Shown here in pieces: positions 45,701-56,647 of a stretch of DNA of 64,000 nucleotides. The translations under genes and the position numbers were made by a program. The notes beneath the pieces are model-generated. The model saw only the letters and a list, made by a program, of their open reading frames with translations, had not been told where the DNA came from and did no database searches. Numbering within the stretch: position 1 is the first letter of the stretch; the number at the start of each line of letters is the position of its first letter. Source of the stretch: Antedon bifida (lineage: Eukaryota; Echinodermata; Crinoidea; Comatulida; Antedonidae); NCBI GenBank assembly GCA_963402885.1, contig OY727100.1:10509395-10573394 (forward strand), in the 5' to 3' direction.

Positions 45701-48700
45701 GATTTAGATAAAAATATTACATTAACTAGAAATTGCAAATGAGTGCTGCAAGAAGATCTATGGCCAATACTGTCTAGCATAACGTAGCGTTGATGATGCT
45801 GCTTGACGTTCTAAAGACAAAACCGAATGTCTATATTAGAACACTTCTCATTAGATAACAAAAGATCTCCCACAGACTATGCAATGTACTTGAATCGTCA
45901 CCTGAAATAACTGATTTCACCCGCAGAGAGCGAAAGCCGTAAACTTAGCTTAGGTCGTCTTAAGCTCTGTCTACACTATCAAACTAGTTTGACAAAAAAA
46001 GTGTGATGTGCCCAAATAAAGTGATATGACGTCATCATGTCCATATATAGGCATAAGGTATGATAGTGTAGACATGGCTTTAGGCTTACACTTTGTAGAC
46101 AGACAATGAACTTTTGGATCTGAAAAGCAATGAAGCATGACAGGAGGTCAAATAGCTGCTACGAAGCAAAAATAATTTCAGAGTAAGCAGTTACCTTATT
46201 CATGATTTTCATACCAACATTGAGAAGTCGTTTAGCTGCTTTGTAATAAATTGTTTCTGGTCGATTGTACGTCATCGCATTTTCACACATCAGAACAAAA
46301 TCCGCCTTTTAAATAAACAAACAATAAAAATAATTACACCTACGTTATCTACTGTCATGCATATAGTGTAGGTGTAGGAGGAGGAAGGGCAAGTATTTTA
46401 AATGATTAGGAACCACTCTCAACTGAAATACTGCAATCAACGTCACTGAAAGTTCTTGTAAATACAATAATTGAAGAAAAAAAAATGGTTGATCTACAGC
46501 ATTGAAAATGTGGGAAGCAAATTACAGAGGATACAGAGGAGAAAATAACTTCAATCCTAACAATGGTAAAAACAAGTTCATACTATATATAGAGTAGATT
46601 ATAATTGAGGACTAGTGCTACTCTACCACTATCAATCACTATCTAATCGAAATTTGAACAATACCATAAAACCCCAGTAGTCTAATGGTTAAGACATTAA
46701 GCAGGACGTGTCTAGTTGGAATGTCAGTTGGGGAAGCTTTTTCACATTCTCAGAGATTTCCTCATCTTTATCATTTCAAACTAAATAATTAATAATCAGT
46801 TTAGAATTTCTGCCTGTTAATAGTAGTATTAATACAGTATTTGATAATAATTTTCTATGAAGTAGTTTTGCGTCGGGGAGATAAGTAAGCTCGATTCTCA
46901 ATGTACGGATCATTCAGGTCAATTAAGTTAGAGTACAGTAGGTAAAACATCGGACATGCAGCGGTATTATTAAATTACCTTGTACTCATTGATGCTATTG
47001 TAACTACCATGTTCTATTTTCACTTTCATTGTACTGAAGTCCATTGGATATGCGATGATACTTGAATATCCTGGTGCTATGACATCATTAACTGGCCAAG
47101 TGAAGAACTCATTCTGATCTTTCCTAAAGAACAACAAATTAAAATACAGTAAGATGTAAAGTAAGTATAAATCTGTGAAAACACCTGGTGTTTCCAGTGT
47201 ATGGACACATTTGAAAACACCTCCGTACATTATTTTCTGTAATTTACACTAATGTTCTTACACATGTTTTACACTCTGGTGTTTTCGAGGTGTATTTGGA
47301 AAGACATTAATTTAACTGCATTAGAGAACATACAGTCCTTAGATTTCCAACAGGAGGCAAGTCATAATTAGTCAGTTCAAAATACTTACACATGCATTTG
47401 TTTAGTATTTAAGCTAGCTTGTGATTCTTACGGTGATTAGGACCAATCACAATGTGATTGATGAATTATTGAATACAAACCTTTGCAATGCTTTCTGCAA
47501 ATTATCAAGAATTTTCTGTAATGGGGACACAGACGGATCTTGGTCCTCCTTCCCACGGCAATTCCTTGATGGAGCTTTCCTCTTTTCAACAAACTTCAAC
47601 AGGAAGGCACGGCGTGCTGGGGTGGAGTTCCAATCAATACTCTCGTCTTCTTCCTTCACAGGTTGTTCTTCTTCCTCCTCTTCTGTAACTTCTGGAGGTA
47701 TTGGTTCAACTCCTTCCATTTCTTCTTCCACATTTGATGCTGCCGATGTCACTTGATCTTCTGAAAGTTCTTTTGCTTCTACATCAGTGTGATCTTCTTT
47801 AACTAAATCTTCTCTTTTCCTCTGATCAAAGTATAAATATTCAAATGGTTTATAAAGGCTTTATCACTATCAGATAATTCATTTGGCTGCATAAAATAGG
47901 CCTAGTAGTATAACATTTTAAAATATACAATACCTTCTTTTCATCTGCACTTTCTAATTCTTTTTCTTCCTTTTGTCTTCGTCTTCTTTTTTTCTTGATG
48001 TGTGGCTCTCGTGGCGAGTCTTCAGGGTTCTCGTTTAGCTGTGGAGAGGGCGATTCAAAGGAAACATCTTCCTTCTTTCTCGTAATACCTCTGCTTACCT
48101 TTAATACTAATTTTGGCAGTGGTTCTTTAGCTTCTGTGCCTAAAAAAATTAAAAGTCCTGATGATTTAGTCAGTGATATGTTGAGCAGCAGAATGATTTA
48201 GTTTTAGCATGGTTTTAGCCTATACTAGTATTATGTCCATCATGCTGTAATTAGAATTTAAAGTACTGTTGTATAATAGCCTATATATATGATGAATATG
48301 ATATGATGAAGGGCTAGTGTTGCCCGAAAGCTCTGCTAACTTTTCTGGCTGTTTTTACTTTATCGTTTTGATTTAGCTTTTCGCTTCTTTTTTTTGTATC
48401 TCCATTGAGATCCAGCCACTGATACCCACAGCATTGACATATTTTCAGTAATTTGCCTTTGTTTTGGATTGATATTAAATCATTAAATATGAATTTAATA
48501 TAGATGGGCCTAACTAAACTAGGCTTATTATTACTTATAATTAATTATTTTTCTGGCTTTTATTAAATATTGACAATAATAATAAAATTCAGCAGAAAAA
48601 CTGTAAACCTAGGGCCTAATAATAGGCCAGACTGATCATATGGATTTACCATCATAGGCCTAGGCTAGCCTATTATATAATCCCGGACAGCATCCATTAG

Positions 48701-48870
48701 TCAGGCAGAGACGCTTTGCTTTCATTGATTGGCCGACTGCCAGATGGACAAACTATAAATAAGAAAAGAGGCCTAGCCTTGGCCTACTTTTTTTTAATCT
48801 TTTATTAAAATGTTTTACCTTCTTCAACAACTTTCTTTTCAACCCTATGTCTTTTATGTTTCTTGCCCAT
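39704..48870 (-). CDS. BRD7/9: BRD7/BRD9-family bromodomain protein
   Basis: Chromatin reader of SWI/SNF complexes (BRD7 in PBAF, BRD9 in ncBAF). Exons in transcript order, plus coordinates: 48819-48870, 47934-48139, 47481-47821, 46979-47123, 46195-46305, 45183-45370, 44682-44805, 44131-44308, 43533-43668, 42941-43052, 42184-42457, 40160-40368, 39704-39907; in phase, 759 residues. N-terminus MGKKHKRHR and PLPKLVLKV match the family; lysine-rich nuclear stretch about 60-90. Bromodomain about 195-300 with GYSSIIAYPMDFSTMK and the acetyl-lysine Asn262 in TYNRPETIYYKAAK. Then the family-specific DUF3512 region (GTTTLGILNP, LPGFKEDKHNK, YLTYGPFSSYAPSYDSSFSN) and the C-terminal TPGDVASTPAVRKAMG. 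It is longer than human BRD7 (651) because of an acidic/lysine-rich insert (exon 11). BRD7 versus BRD9 cannot be settled; it may be the single ancestor-like copy. Confidence 0.93.
41013..41200 (+). repeat. tRNA-like inverted repeat
   Basis: CAGATCACCAGCCCGGCATC near 41021 is mirrored by GATGCCATCCTGGTGATCTG near 41130, so the RNA would fold into a long hairpin. The right arm also reads as tRNA-like: GCGGTCTAAAGGTATGATG followed by TTAGTTCAAGTC (A- and B-box-like). In the large BRD7/9 intron. Confidence 0.5.
41783..41940. mobile_element. MITE with AAAGCTTGGTTC ends
   Basis: AAAGCTTGGTTCCCAC at the left pairs with GTATGAACAAAGCTTT at the right. Internally ATTGGTCAACTAACTTGC is mirrored by GCAAGTATTTTGACCAAT. 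Related pieces are at 12345-12428 and 58300-58460. Confidence 0.75.
43800..44058 (-). repeat. chimeric 5S rRNA / tRNA-derived SINE
   Basis: On the minus strand from about 44058: TACGGCCATACTGCATTGAA, then ACACCGGTTCTCGTCAGATC, ACCGAAGTTAAGCAACGTTG, GGCCCGGTT and TGGATGGGAGACCG. This is the 5S rRNA order with its internal A and C boxes. Similarity fades near the 5S 3' end (about 43945). It runs on into GATGGTGTAATGGTAATATC and GGGTTCGAGG, tRNA-like A and B boxes. A 5S head joined to a tRNA-like unit is the architecture of AmnSINE/DeuSINE-type elements. It lies in the intron at 43669-44130, in the same sense as the host gene. Confidence 0.82.
44530..44690 (+). repeat. hammerhead-like motif in a retroelement remnant
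   Basis: CTGATGA at 44565-44571 is followed by CGAT...ATCG (4-bp stem) and GAAAC at 44591-44595, the conserved core order of a hammerhead ribozyme. Downstream words AACTGTTCTTTTTCAGA and CTTTATATCAACAAATTGAT recur at 55505-55570, showing a dispersed family. Penelope-like elements are known to carry such motifs; assignment to them is inference. Confidence 0.5.
45962..46080. mobile_element. CTCTGTCTACA MITE, full copy
   Basis: AAGCTCTGTCTACACTATCA at the left and GATAGTGTAGACATGGCTT at the right, with GTGTGATGTGCCC and CATCATGTCCATATAT inside. In a BRD7/9 intron. Confidence 0.87.
46674..46760 (+). repeat. possible tRNA-like fragment
   Basis: TAGTCTAATGGTTAAGACAT resembles a tRNA A-box region, but no convincing B box follows. 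In a BRD7/9 intron. Confidence 0.3.
48240..48470 (+). repeat. second hammerhead-like retroelement motif
   Basis: ATGATGA at 48303-48309, then a perfect 4-bp stem GGGC (48311-48314) / GCCC (48322-48325), then GAAA at 48326-48329. This is the hammerhead core except for A instead of C at the first position. It is followed by GCTCTGCTAACTTTTCTGGC and CTCCATTGAGATCCAGCCAC, the style of a dispersed retroelement end. In BRD7/9 intron 1. Confidence 0.45.
48480..48790. repeat. AGGCCTA-rich cluster in BRD7/9 intron 1
   Basis: Many TAGGCCTA and AGCCTAG words just inside the first intron, next to the 52-bp first coding exon. Confidence 0.55.
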
Positions 48871-49945
48871 GTTTCTCCAACTCAACAACTGAACAAAATG
48901 AAAATGAACGGTTTATTTTCTGTTTGTTTTGGGACATCAACAAAGGGATCCAAGCACCGAGGACGCAGCCATTTGCTTTCTGTTTTAATATAATTTTAAA
49001 AACATATTTCTAATCTAACGTAATAAATAATTATTGATATCTATCATGAATAAATAAAAAATATATAAAACATGTATGATATTTATTATATAGTATATGC
49101 CATAGCTAAAACATATTAAGTAAATAATAATGTATTATGTAAAAAAATATTATTTTCAATAAATATCCATCCCATCATGCTCACTAATAATAGCGGAAAC
49201 TTCGAATGTTTCGGAGTTTTGTGGTAATATAAATTAGACTTTTTAGCAGTAGTTTAACATTCAAAGATTACTATTAAAAGCTAAATGAATACCCATGCTC
49301 TGTTATTATTAGATTGTAACCTGGTAGGCATATAACATTAAAATTATCTAGGCTAGGCCTAGAGTATAAAATGCTGGCTGTTGATCTGGTGGTGGGGCTA
49401 GGCCTACTCCTCTAGCTAAAAGAGGGCAGCCTTGGTTCGGCCTAACTAGCTAGAGGGCCTAAGTTAAGTATAGGCCTAGTAGTTGGCATATATAAAGACT
49501 AGGCCTAGATAATAAAGTAAAAGTTGCTGAGTCCGCGATGATGATATTAATTATTATGCCAAGCCTAGACTAACAGTAACAGACGATTTTTGTGCAACTG
49601 CGGTATCCATGTGCATGATGCCGATGCGATGATGGTGTCCTAAAAATGCTATGTTTAATTTTCGTTTTTTTACGGTCGACTGGTCACAACTGTTTGTAGC
49701 CGTAGCACGAAAATCGTCTATTTATTGGCACGGTATCGTACATGTATGTAAATTTATTGTTTTCTACTACTGTAATTGTATGTGACTGTAAATTCTGTGA
49801 TATTAGGCCTAATATTTAAAATATTTTAATTTATATTGGTACAGTTGACTGTTAATATTTGGTAAAAACTGTATATATAGGCCTATTAATTATTGATGAT
49901 TAAGAGAACGTGATTATGTTATCTTTTGCAGTTTCTACCTTAAAA
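48871..49945. promoter_or_regulatory. divergent promoter region between BRD7/9 and TRIP13
   Basis: About 1.07 kb separates the two start codons, which point away from each other. No coding sequence is seen. It includes AT-rich DNA next to BRD7/9, an AGGCCTA cluster at 49340-49515, and TTTTGCAG at 49923-49930, which looks like the acceptor for the exon holding the TRIP13 start codon, so a non-coding TRIP13 exon probably lies here. Confidence 0.6.
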
Positions 49946-52900
49946 ATGTATAAAATAAATGATTTAGAGGATTCTTTACCAAACACACCTGTTCAGAATA
50001 TACATGTTGAAGTATGCCAAAGTCCCTGTAGGTAAGAATCCATGCCTTCAGAGAGGGTGTGAAATATCAACTACTGTATGTTTGTTAAAAAGTTTGCTGT
50101 GGTTACCTCAGAGTTCTCAAGTACTGCAGAAATGTCCATATTTCTATGAAAATTTGGCCTAATTATGTACGGAAGTGAAAATAAATACTACGGAAATACA
50201 TACTCAACTCCTATGCTTTTCTAATAAGGTCATCATATATAAAAAATATATACATTTTCAAGCATATAAATATCGGTATTATTGTAGCACGTCAGTACAT
50301 TTCAGATTTGCAAACATTTTACAATATTTTTTATCATATGTGATAATACCCTGTTTGTCATTCCATTCCACTGACAATAATGTATTTTCGGCAAATGTTT
50401 TTTATTAGTGTACTTACTGTATTACGTGGTACGCAACTTCTGGGTGTAGTTTAACTTTGTTAAGCGCCCCTGAACGCTATATAAGTCTGATTGATTGTAA
50501 TGACCACACTTCTCTCATAGAATATACTATAAAAACAAAAATAGATCTATAGAATTTGTTTGCGCTAGGTTTGTACAGTTTAGCAATACCTACATTTTAT
50601 AAGTAATGTTTGGTACTAACACAATAAATTATACACCTTCAGATACCTTCTATAAATTTCCTTTTTTATGTTTATCAGCACAGCAAAAAAGTCACAAATA
50701 CAACAACGGACAGAAAGTTTACTACGCAATCAGCGCATGATCTACGGTGAGTTGAAACTTACAGAATTTGATGATGCATTCCTTGCTGAACACGTCAAGT
50801 CAATTGCTGTGTGTGATGTGGAATTTGAAGCTGGAATAAAACAGGTATGCTTTACTTTTAACTTACTAGTTTTGTACATATTCAGATAATAATATGGCGA
50901 TCTTAGCACTTAATACACAAAGCCTCTAAGCATTTCAAATTATTACCCTGGTTATGTTTTGGATCAAACACGTCTGGAAACATACTTGCATAATGTTGCA
51001 GCCAGTAATCGGTAATCTATACCAAGTACCCATTTGTACACCTGGGTGGAAAGAGACAAACATAAATAAAGTATCTTGCCTAAGCAATGCGACGAGCTTT
51101 GGATTTTGAACTCACGATCAATAGTCCAACACACTGCGCCACACACCCTTAGATTGGTTGATATAACTTTGCTGATTGGCCGACAAGTGCGGGGCAACCT
51201 ATAGCCATAAAGACCCTCCTCTGCCATTATACTTTTGGTGTTAGAACCAGTACATCAATCGGAAGGGTTAGGGGAATACCCAAGTTCAGTGGCTCATCAC
51301 ATCAGGGCCCCTTATTAATTCTACTGTTAATCATTTTGTTACAGAAACCAAAGAAATTATGTCCCACAGAGGATTAAATGAATGTGTAGTAAAAGTATTA
51401 TACAGTATATAAATCTGTTGATACAGAAGTAGTATGTCATAAAATAAATTATAAAAAAATTGTAGAGCATTTTGTACTACAGTATACATTGATTCATTTA
51501 GTTAAGCATTTATAGAAATAAAGTGTTTTTAAACGAGCTTACAGGACAAATTCAACATACCAATGCTATGTTATAAAAAAATAAATAAATATTTAATAAT
51601 AACTGTAAATGTTCTATTTTCTATTTGTGTTTTCTTATTGATTGTAGGCAATTAATATGTGCCATGTGAAGTTATTTATTCATGTTTACAAGTTGGGCAT
51701 GGATGGACCAGGGCAAGAAGAACTTGACGATGAGGAATTAGCAGCAGCAAATCATTGGATGTTGCCATCAGGTATTATTGTCATGAATAAGTCTAAAAAC
51801 CAATGCTTTAAGCAGGGGAACATTAATACATAGCCGTTTTGGGTTTTCGGCTGTCTAGCTACATTGTTCTGGTTTAGAGCAAGTCTTCTGAGATCAAAAA
51901 CTATAAACTTTAGGTTCACAACTGTGCACCTTGAACAACCTATTAGTGTGTTACCCAGGTGTACTACAGTAGTTCCACAGTTGACACGTGTCCTGTGTGT
52001 TGACACCAGACCTGTCCCCGCACATGTGCACAATGAATTGACATGGCCTAATTGGGTCATCAGTTATCGCAAATCGAAGGATTCATACTATGTAACTAAG
52101 TATTTTTTATTTCCGGGTGGATAAAAGTGTAATTTGTTTTTTTATTTTCAGTTGATTTTGATGGTATGTGGGAAAACTTGATTTTTGATGACTGTATAAA
52201 ATCACAGCTGCTTCAGTACGCTCACACAACACTACTTTTCTCCGACAAAAACGTAGATAATAACATTATCTCGTGGAATCGAGTGGTTCTTCTTCATGGT
52301 AAGTGGGTTCAAAATTCAGGGACACTACTGTGCCAAATACCAAATTTATTCCGTTTTACTCTGGTTTTAAAGGCCCTCTAACCCAAACTATGTTTTACCT
52401 GGCACCTGAATACCATAGTAGTTCATCTAGTCTTAATCTATACTGTACATGGCTAACTTAAATTTGTTTGCTGGTTTTAGAGACTTGACTGTTTATTGTT
52501 GTATAGTGGATGTATTTGCATTTCTCTAATGTTCCTTTGTATTTACTGTATGTATTTTATATATAATAGTATTTTATTAAAACGAGCAAAAGTACAAAGA
52601 AAATAAAACATTACAGCCAATAGCTGGATTGTGAATTATATTTACAAGTCAAGTTCCCGCACTCTTCTTTAACTTTAAGTTGTTATATGTCTTGTACCTA
52701 GGACCACCTGGAACTGGCAAGACATCATTATGTAAAGCACTTGCACAGAAACTCTGTATTAGGTTATCTGAAAGGTAGGTACACTAAACATGCAGACATC
52801 ATTATGTAAAGCACTTGCACAGAAACTCTGTATTAGGTTATCTGAAAGGTAGGTACACTAAACATGCAGACATCATTATGTAAAGCACTTGCACAGAAAC

Positions 52901-55900
52901 TCTGTGTTAGGTTATCTGAAAGTTATGTACACTGAACATGCAGACATTTTACTTTATAAAAGAGTGCTTGATACATTGTAGAGCAGCATAGAAATAAAGA
53001 GATGTATTAACTACTACAGCGTTCCAACTCACTAAGCAACAGCAAAGTGATGCTATTATGGCAGAGAATCTCCAAAGTTGCTCTTTTACCTGAGTAAATA
53101 TTAATAAACATTATTATTTATATAGCATAAAATAATGTGAAGAACCACACAAATCGGAACACTTATAAAAAATAAACATTTTTATAAATCAGTTCCATTA
53201 TCATTATCGTTTTTATTTCTCATCAATTAAATAATAATTACTTTTTACAACTTACAGATATGTTTATGGTCAACTGATAGAGATAAATAGTCATAGCTTG
53301 TTTTCTAAGTGGTTTTCTGAGGTAAAGAATATAGTGCTTATGTTTGGGTGACAATCCAATATTCTTTAAAACATTAACTTGTTTCGTTACAAGTGTTAAA
53401 CTTAAGTCATGATCAATTTGTAACCTACTCTTGAATGGTAAAAGCTGATAAACACTATTTTGAATGAAATAGTGAAACTAAGGAAAAGAAGTATTTTAAA
53501 ATCGTGTTATGTACACTTAATTTTGAATGCAGTCTTGAATCGTAAATGGCTGATAAACACTATTTTGAATGAAATAGTGAAACTAAGGAAAAGAAGTATT
53601 TTAAATCGTGTTATGTACACTTAATTTTTAATGTAGTTTTGAATGGTAAAAGCTGATAAACACTATTTTGAATGAAATAGTGAAGCTAAGAAATGAAGTA
53701 TTTTAAACCGTGTTACGTACACTTAATTTTAATGCAGTCTTGAATCGTAAACGGCTAATAAACACTAATTCAAATTGAATCATGAAGCTATTGCTTGTGC
53801 ATACAGTAACCTCTCCCAATTACAAACAATCTCTTTTACAAAAAGAAAGAAAAAACAATACCAGTTATGTAGGGATGTTGTGTTACTGGAACTAGCTCCA
53901 TGGCTTCCATGACAAGGAGTAATTTTTGTTTTTTAACTCTTAATTTTTTCCAGAGTGGTAAACTTGTTATGAAGATGTTTCAGAAAATTCAGGAATTAAT
54001 AGACGACCCAAATGCTTTGGTGTGTGTACTTATAGATGAGGTGAGTACAAGTTAATATATATGCATTAAAACTCATAGGGTAAACAGCCACCACTAACTA
54101 ATTCAAACAGTTTCAAGTAGTTTACTAGTAATTTGCTTAGCTTTCACCATTTGAGATGCTAGTCATCTACTTCGGTTTAATTATTAAATAATTTTATCTG
54201 GACACGACACAGGTTTGTTTGTAAAATGTTTTTATTTCAATGAACAAATAATATTGTTTATATCCCTGAATTTAACACACTGGTTAAGAGGAAAAACAGT
54301 AGCAAAAATGAGGTCACTTAATTGCTACTGTATTTTCTACAGGTAGAGAGTCTTACAGCCGCAAGGAAGAGCTCCCTCAATGGTACTGAACCATCAGACG
54401 CAATACGAGTAGTTAATGCACTGCTTACACAGATCGATCAAATTAAAAAGTAAGCTGAATAAAACATTAAGATGTTGAGTATATTTATTATTGTCTGGAC
54501 TGGAATAGTTGGTATGTACGCAATAATAATTGCCGAAACATAGCATGTTAGCGTTACTGTTTATTGAGCCGATTATCGGTACTGTAGTATAAGTTTTCTA
54601 GTATCATAGGCGAAATCTTTAATTCAGTATCACATGTGACGCCTATATCTTAGGCCATAATAATAATATGTCATTCTTATATAGCGCTTAATGCACAAAG
54701 CCTCTAAGCACTTCGCATTCTTATCCCGGTCATTTTTGGATCAAACATGTTTGGCAATAAGCCATAAAGTTTTAGCCAGTAATCAGGCAGTTGTGTTTTG
54801 GCCTATACCAGGTACCCATTTGTAAACCTTGGTGGAAAGAGGCAAACGTAAGTAAAGATACATACAATGAGCATTGGATTCGAACTCTGGATTTCACGAT
54901 CAGTAGTCAACCAGCACACTGCGCCACACACTCTCAATTTTAATATAACCTTATGCCACATTTTATACATATGATACTGTATCACATAATTTACATATTT
55001 ATAACACATGTGGAGATACCACATTGTACTTTATTTTGTTAATGTGTTTTTTATTCTAGATTTCCTAATGTTTTAATTTTAACGACGTCTAACGTGACAG
55101 GCGCCATTGATCTTGCTTTTGTAGACCGAGCAGACATCAAGCAGTATATTGGTGTTCCATCACCCGCTGCTATCTATAAAATATATTTATCATGTATAAA
55201 TGAACTTATGAAGGTATGCGACACAACCGACACAAATTTACTGTAGTTTTTAGTTGTTTTTTTTTTTCAATGTAAATGAGGCAATCATGGCAGTATTCAA
55301 AAAGTTTGTTAACATAGTTGATAAAAAGGTTAAGAGTGAAGTAAAATGTAATTACTGCAGTAACTGCAATCAAATTATTTTGCCATATGGTTTAAGCACG
55401 GAATAAAAGTTATATACTGTTTACAAGCTTACCAAAACTTTTAGGTTCATCTACATATAACTTGGTTGTTATTGTCATGTTATTGGCATTTAAGAATAAA
55501 GGAAGAACAGTTCTTTTCAGAACTAAATTAATGTTGTATACTGTAAACTCTATATCAACATATTGATTTCACCCAGCAAATCTTCAAACAACAATAATCC
55601 AATATTTCTGCTTATGGCATTAATATATACATATTTATTTATAAGCATTATTATTGGTTTCCACCCTCCCCATATCATTTGTTGTTGTAGACTGGAATCA
55701 TTTACCCTACACAAAGCTTACTGGATCTGCAAAGTCTAAGGTCAATAAACTTTGAAAAGACGGATGCAACCCATTTTAGCCTTCGTTTAAAAGAAATAGC
55801 AGAGTGAGTATTACTCTCTTTCAGACCCTCAGAATGTCATCTTAGTTTACAGTAAAATATCACTCCCATGTTGCTGCAGTGAAGTTCTGGTACAGGTTTA

Positions 55901-56647
55901 ATGTTGATTCTGTGAAGATGGCAATACTATACAGTTTAAGCAAATTTACGAAGACTACTAACTGTGTGTTGGACTGATGATATTTTTAATGTTTGTTTGA
56001 TATTGTTAAGTTATTACAGCAGTAGCTGTGTGTCACAGAGCTAATTTAATTGGTCAAATCTTTGACCTACTCTGACACTGAACATTTTTCCCCAATCCTG
56101 TGGTGGGTCTCGAATCCACGAATTCCAGATTACTAGTCTGGTGTTCATATATACTTCTAGACCAACAAGCTTCAGTGGATGGCTATAGTTTGATCAAAGT
56201 CCACTTGAAAGCAGCAGGTACTGAACCAACATGCGTTTTTTGTTGGAAGATTTATTTGTTGAATTTAAATGGTTAAGAAAGATTATTAATTAACAGTAAC
56301 ATTTTTTTCTTCCAGTGATAGCTATGGACTAAGCGGTAGAACACTACGTAAAATGCCATTTCTAGCACATGCGTTGTTTATTCAGGTAAATTAGTTTTTG
56401 TATTTTGAAATGTATTTTTAAGTATAGTATTTTTACATTCCTTTTTACCAGTAAGTGATTGTGTTAATTGCTAATAATTAATGTGTCCCAGTGTATCTAA
56501 TAAACCCGGTGTATCTTTTATAATTGGTTACTCTGTGTTTCTTTTTTCTTTTAGAGACCATCAGTATCTTTAGAACAATTTCTTAACAGCTTGTCCAAAG
56601 CCGTGCAAAAACAACTAGATGACCGTGACAACCTGAAAAATGAGTGA
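49946..56647 (+). CDS. TRIP13: TRIP13 / PCH2 AAA+ ATPase
   Basis: Remodels HORMA-domain proteins (MAD2, HORMADs) with p31comet in the spindle checkpoint and meiosis. Coding exons: 49946-50031, 50679-50844, 51648-51771, 52152-52298, 52702-52774, 53258-53321, 53954-54040, 54343-54449, 55060-55213, 55691-55803, 56316-56385, 56555-56647; all GT-AG and in phase, 427 residues (human 432). Walker [10 protein letters not shown] with K181, Walker [11 protein letters not shown] with E249, sensor 1 [11 protein letters not shown] (N296), and [17 protein letters not shown] with the sensor-2 Arg382. The N-terminal region (about 1-125) is the shorter substrate-engaging domain. The ATG is the first in its exon, which follows an acceptor. 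AATAAA at 57815 probably ends the message, giving a 3' UTR of about 1.2 kb. Confidence 0.96.
50905..51165 (-). repeat. tRNA-derived SINE
   Basis: On the minus strand GTGTGTGGCGCAGTGTGTTG is an A-box region, followed by a degraded B box near TGAGTTCAAAATCC. The tail includes CACAAAGCCTCTAAGC and CCCATTTGTACACC, shared with the copy at 54655-54935. In TRIP13 intron 2. Confidence 0.75.
52721..52945 (+). repeat. 74-bp triplication of TRIP13 exon 5 end with its donor
   Basis: The last 54 bases of exon 5 (from GACATCATTATGTAAAGCAC) and the start of its intron occur three times, beginning at 52721, 52795 and 52869. Copies 1 and 2 keep the donor GAAAGGTAGGT. In copy 3 it has become GAAAGTTATGT. Seventy-four is not a multiple of three, so splicing from the second donor would shift the frame just after the Walker A motif. 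Confidence 0.92.
53430..53785 (+). repeat. tandem repeat of about 103 bp, in TRIP13 intron 6
   Basis: Landmark TTGAATGGTAAAAGCTGATA (or TTGAATCGTAAATGGCTGAT) recurs near 53431, 53533, 53638 and 53740, each followed by AACACTATTTTGAATGAAAT in the first three units. Confidence 0.85.
54655..54940 (-). repeat. tRNA-derived SINE
   Basis: On the minus strand: GTGTGTGGCGCAGTGTGCTG (A box), then GAGTTCGAATCC (B box), then CCCATTTGTAAACC-type body words and a tail with TAAGCGCTATATAAG. Best-preserved copy of the family also at 50905. In TRIP13 intron 8. Confidence 0.82.
55500..55590 (+). repeat. fragment of the hammerhead-bearing repeat family
   Basis: GAACAGTTCTTTTCAGAACT and CTCTATATCAACATATTGAT match the region downstream of the hammerhead-like core at 44600-44665. 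The core itself is absent here. In TRIP13 intron 9. Confidence 0.6.
56090..56175 (-). repeat. tRNA-like sequence (SINE head or tRNA pseudogene)
   Basis: On the minus strand GTTGGTCTAGAAGTATATAT is A-box-like, CCAGA CTAGTAA TCTGG forms a perfect 5-bp anticodon-type stem with a 7-base loop, and GTGGATTCGAGACCCAC is a T-arm with a B box. The acceptor stem does not pair well, so I do not call a functional tRNA. In TRIP13 intron 10. Confidence 0.6.

Noticed and set aside
47421-47756. Plus-strand frame rich in Ser/Thr
   Set aside because: Antisense shadow of BRD7/9 exon 3, whose acidic stretch gives serine codons on the other strand.
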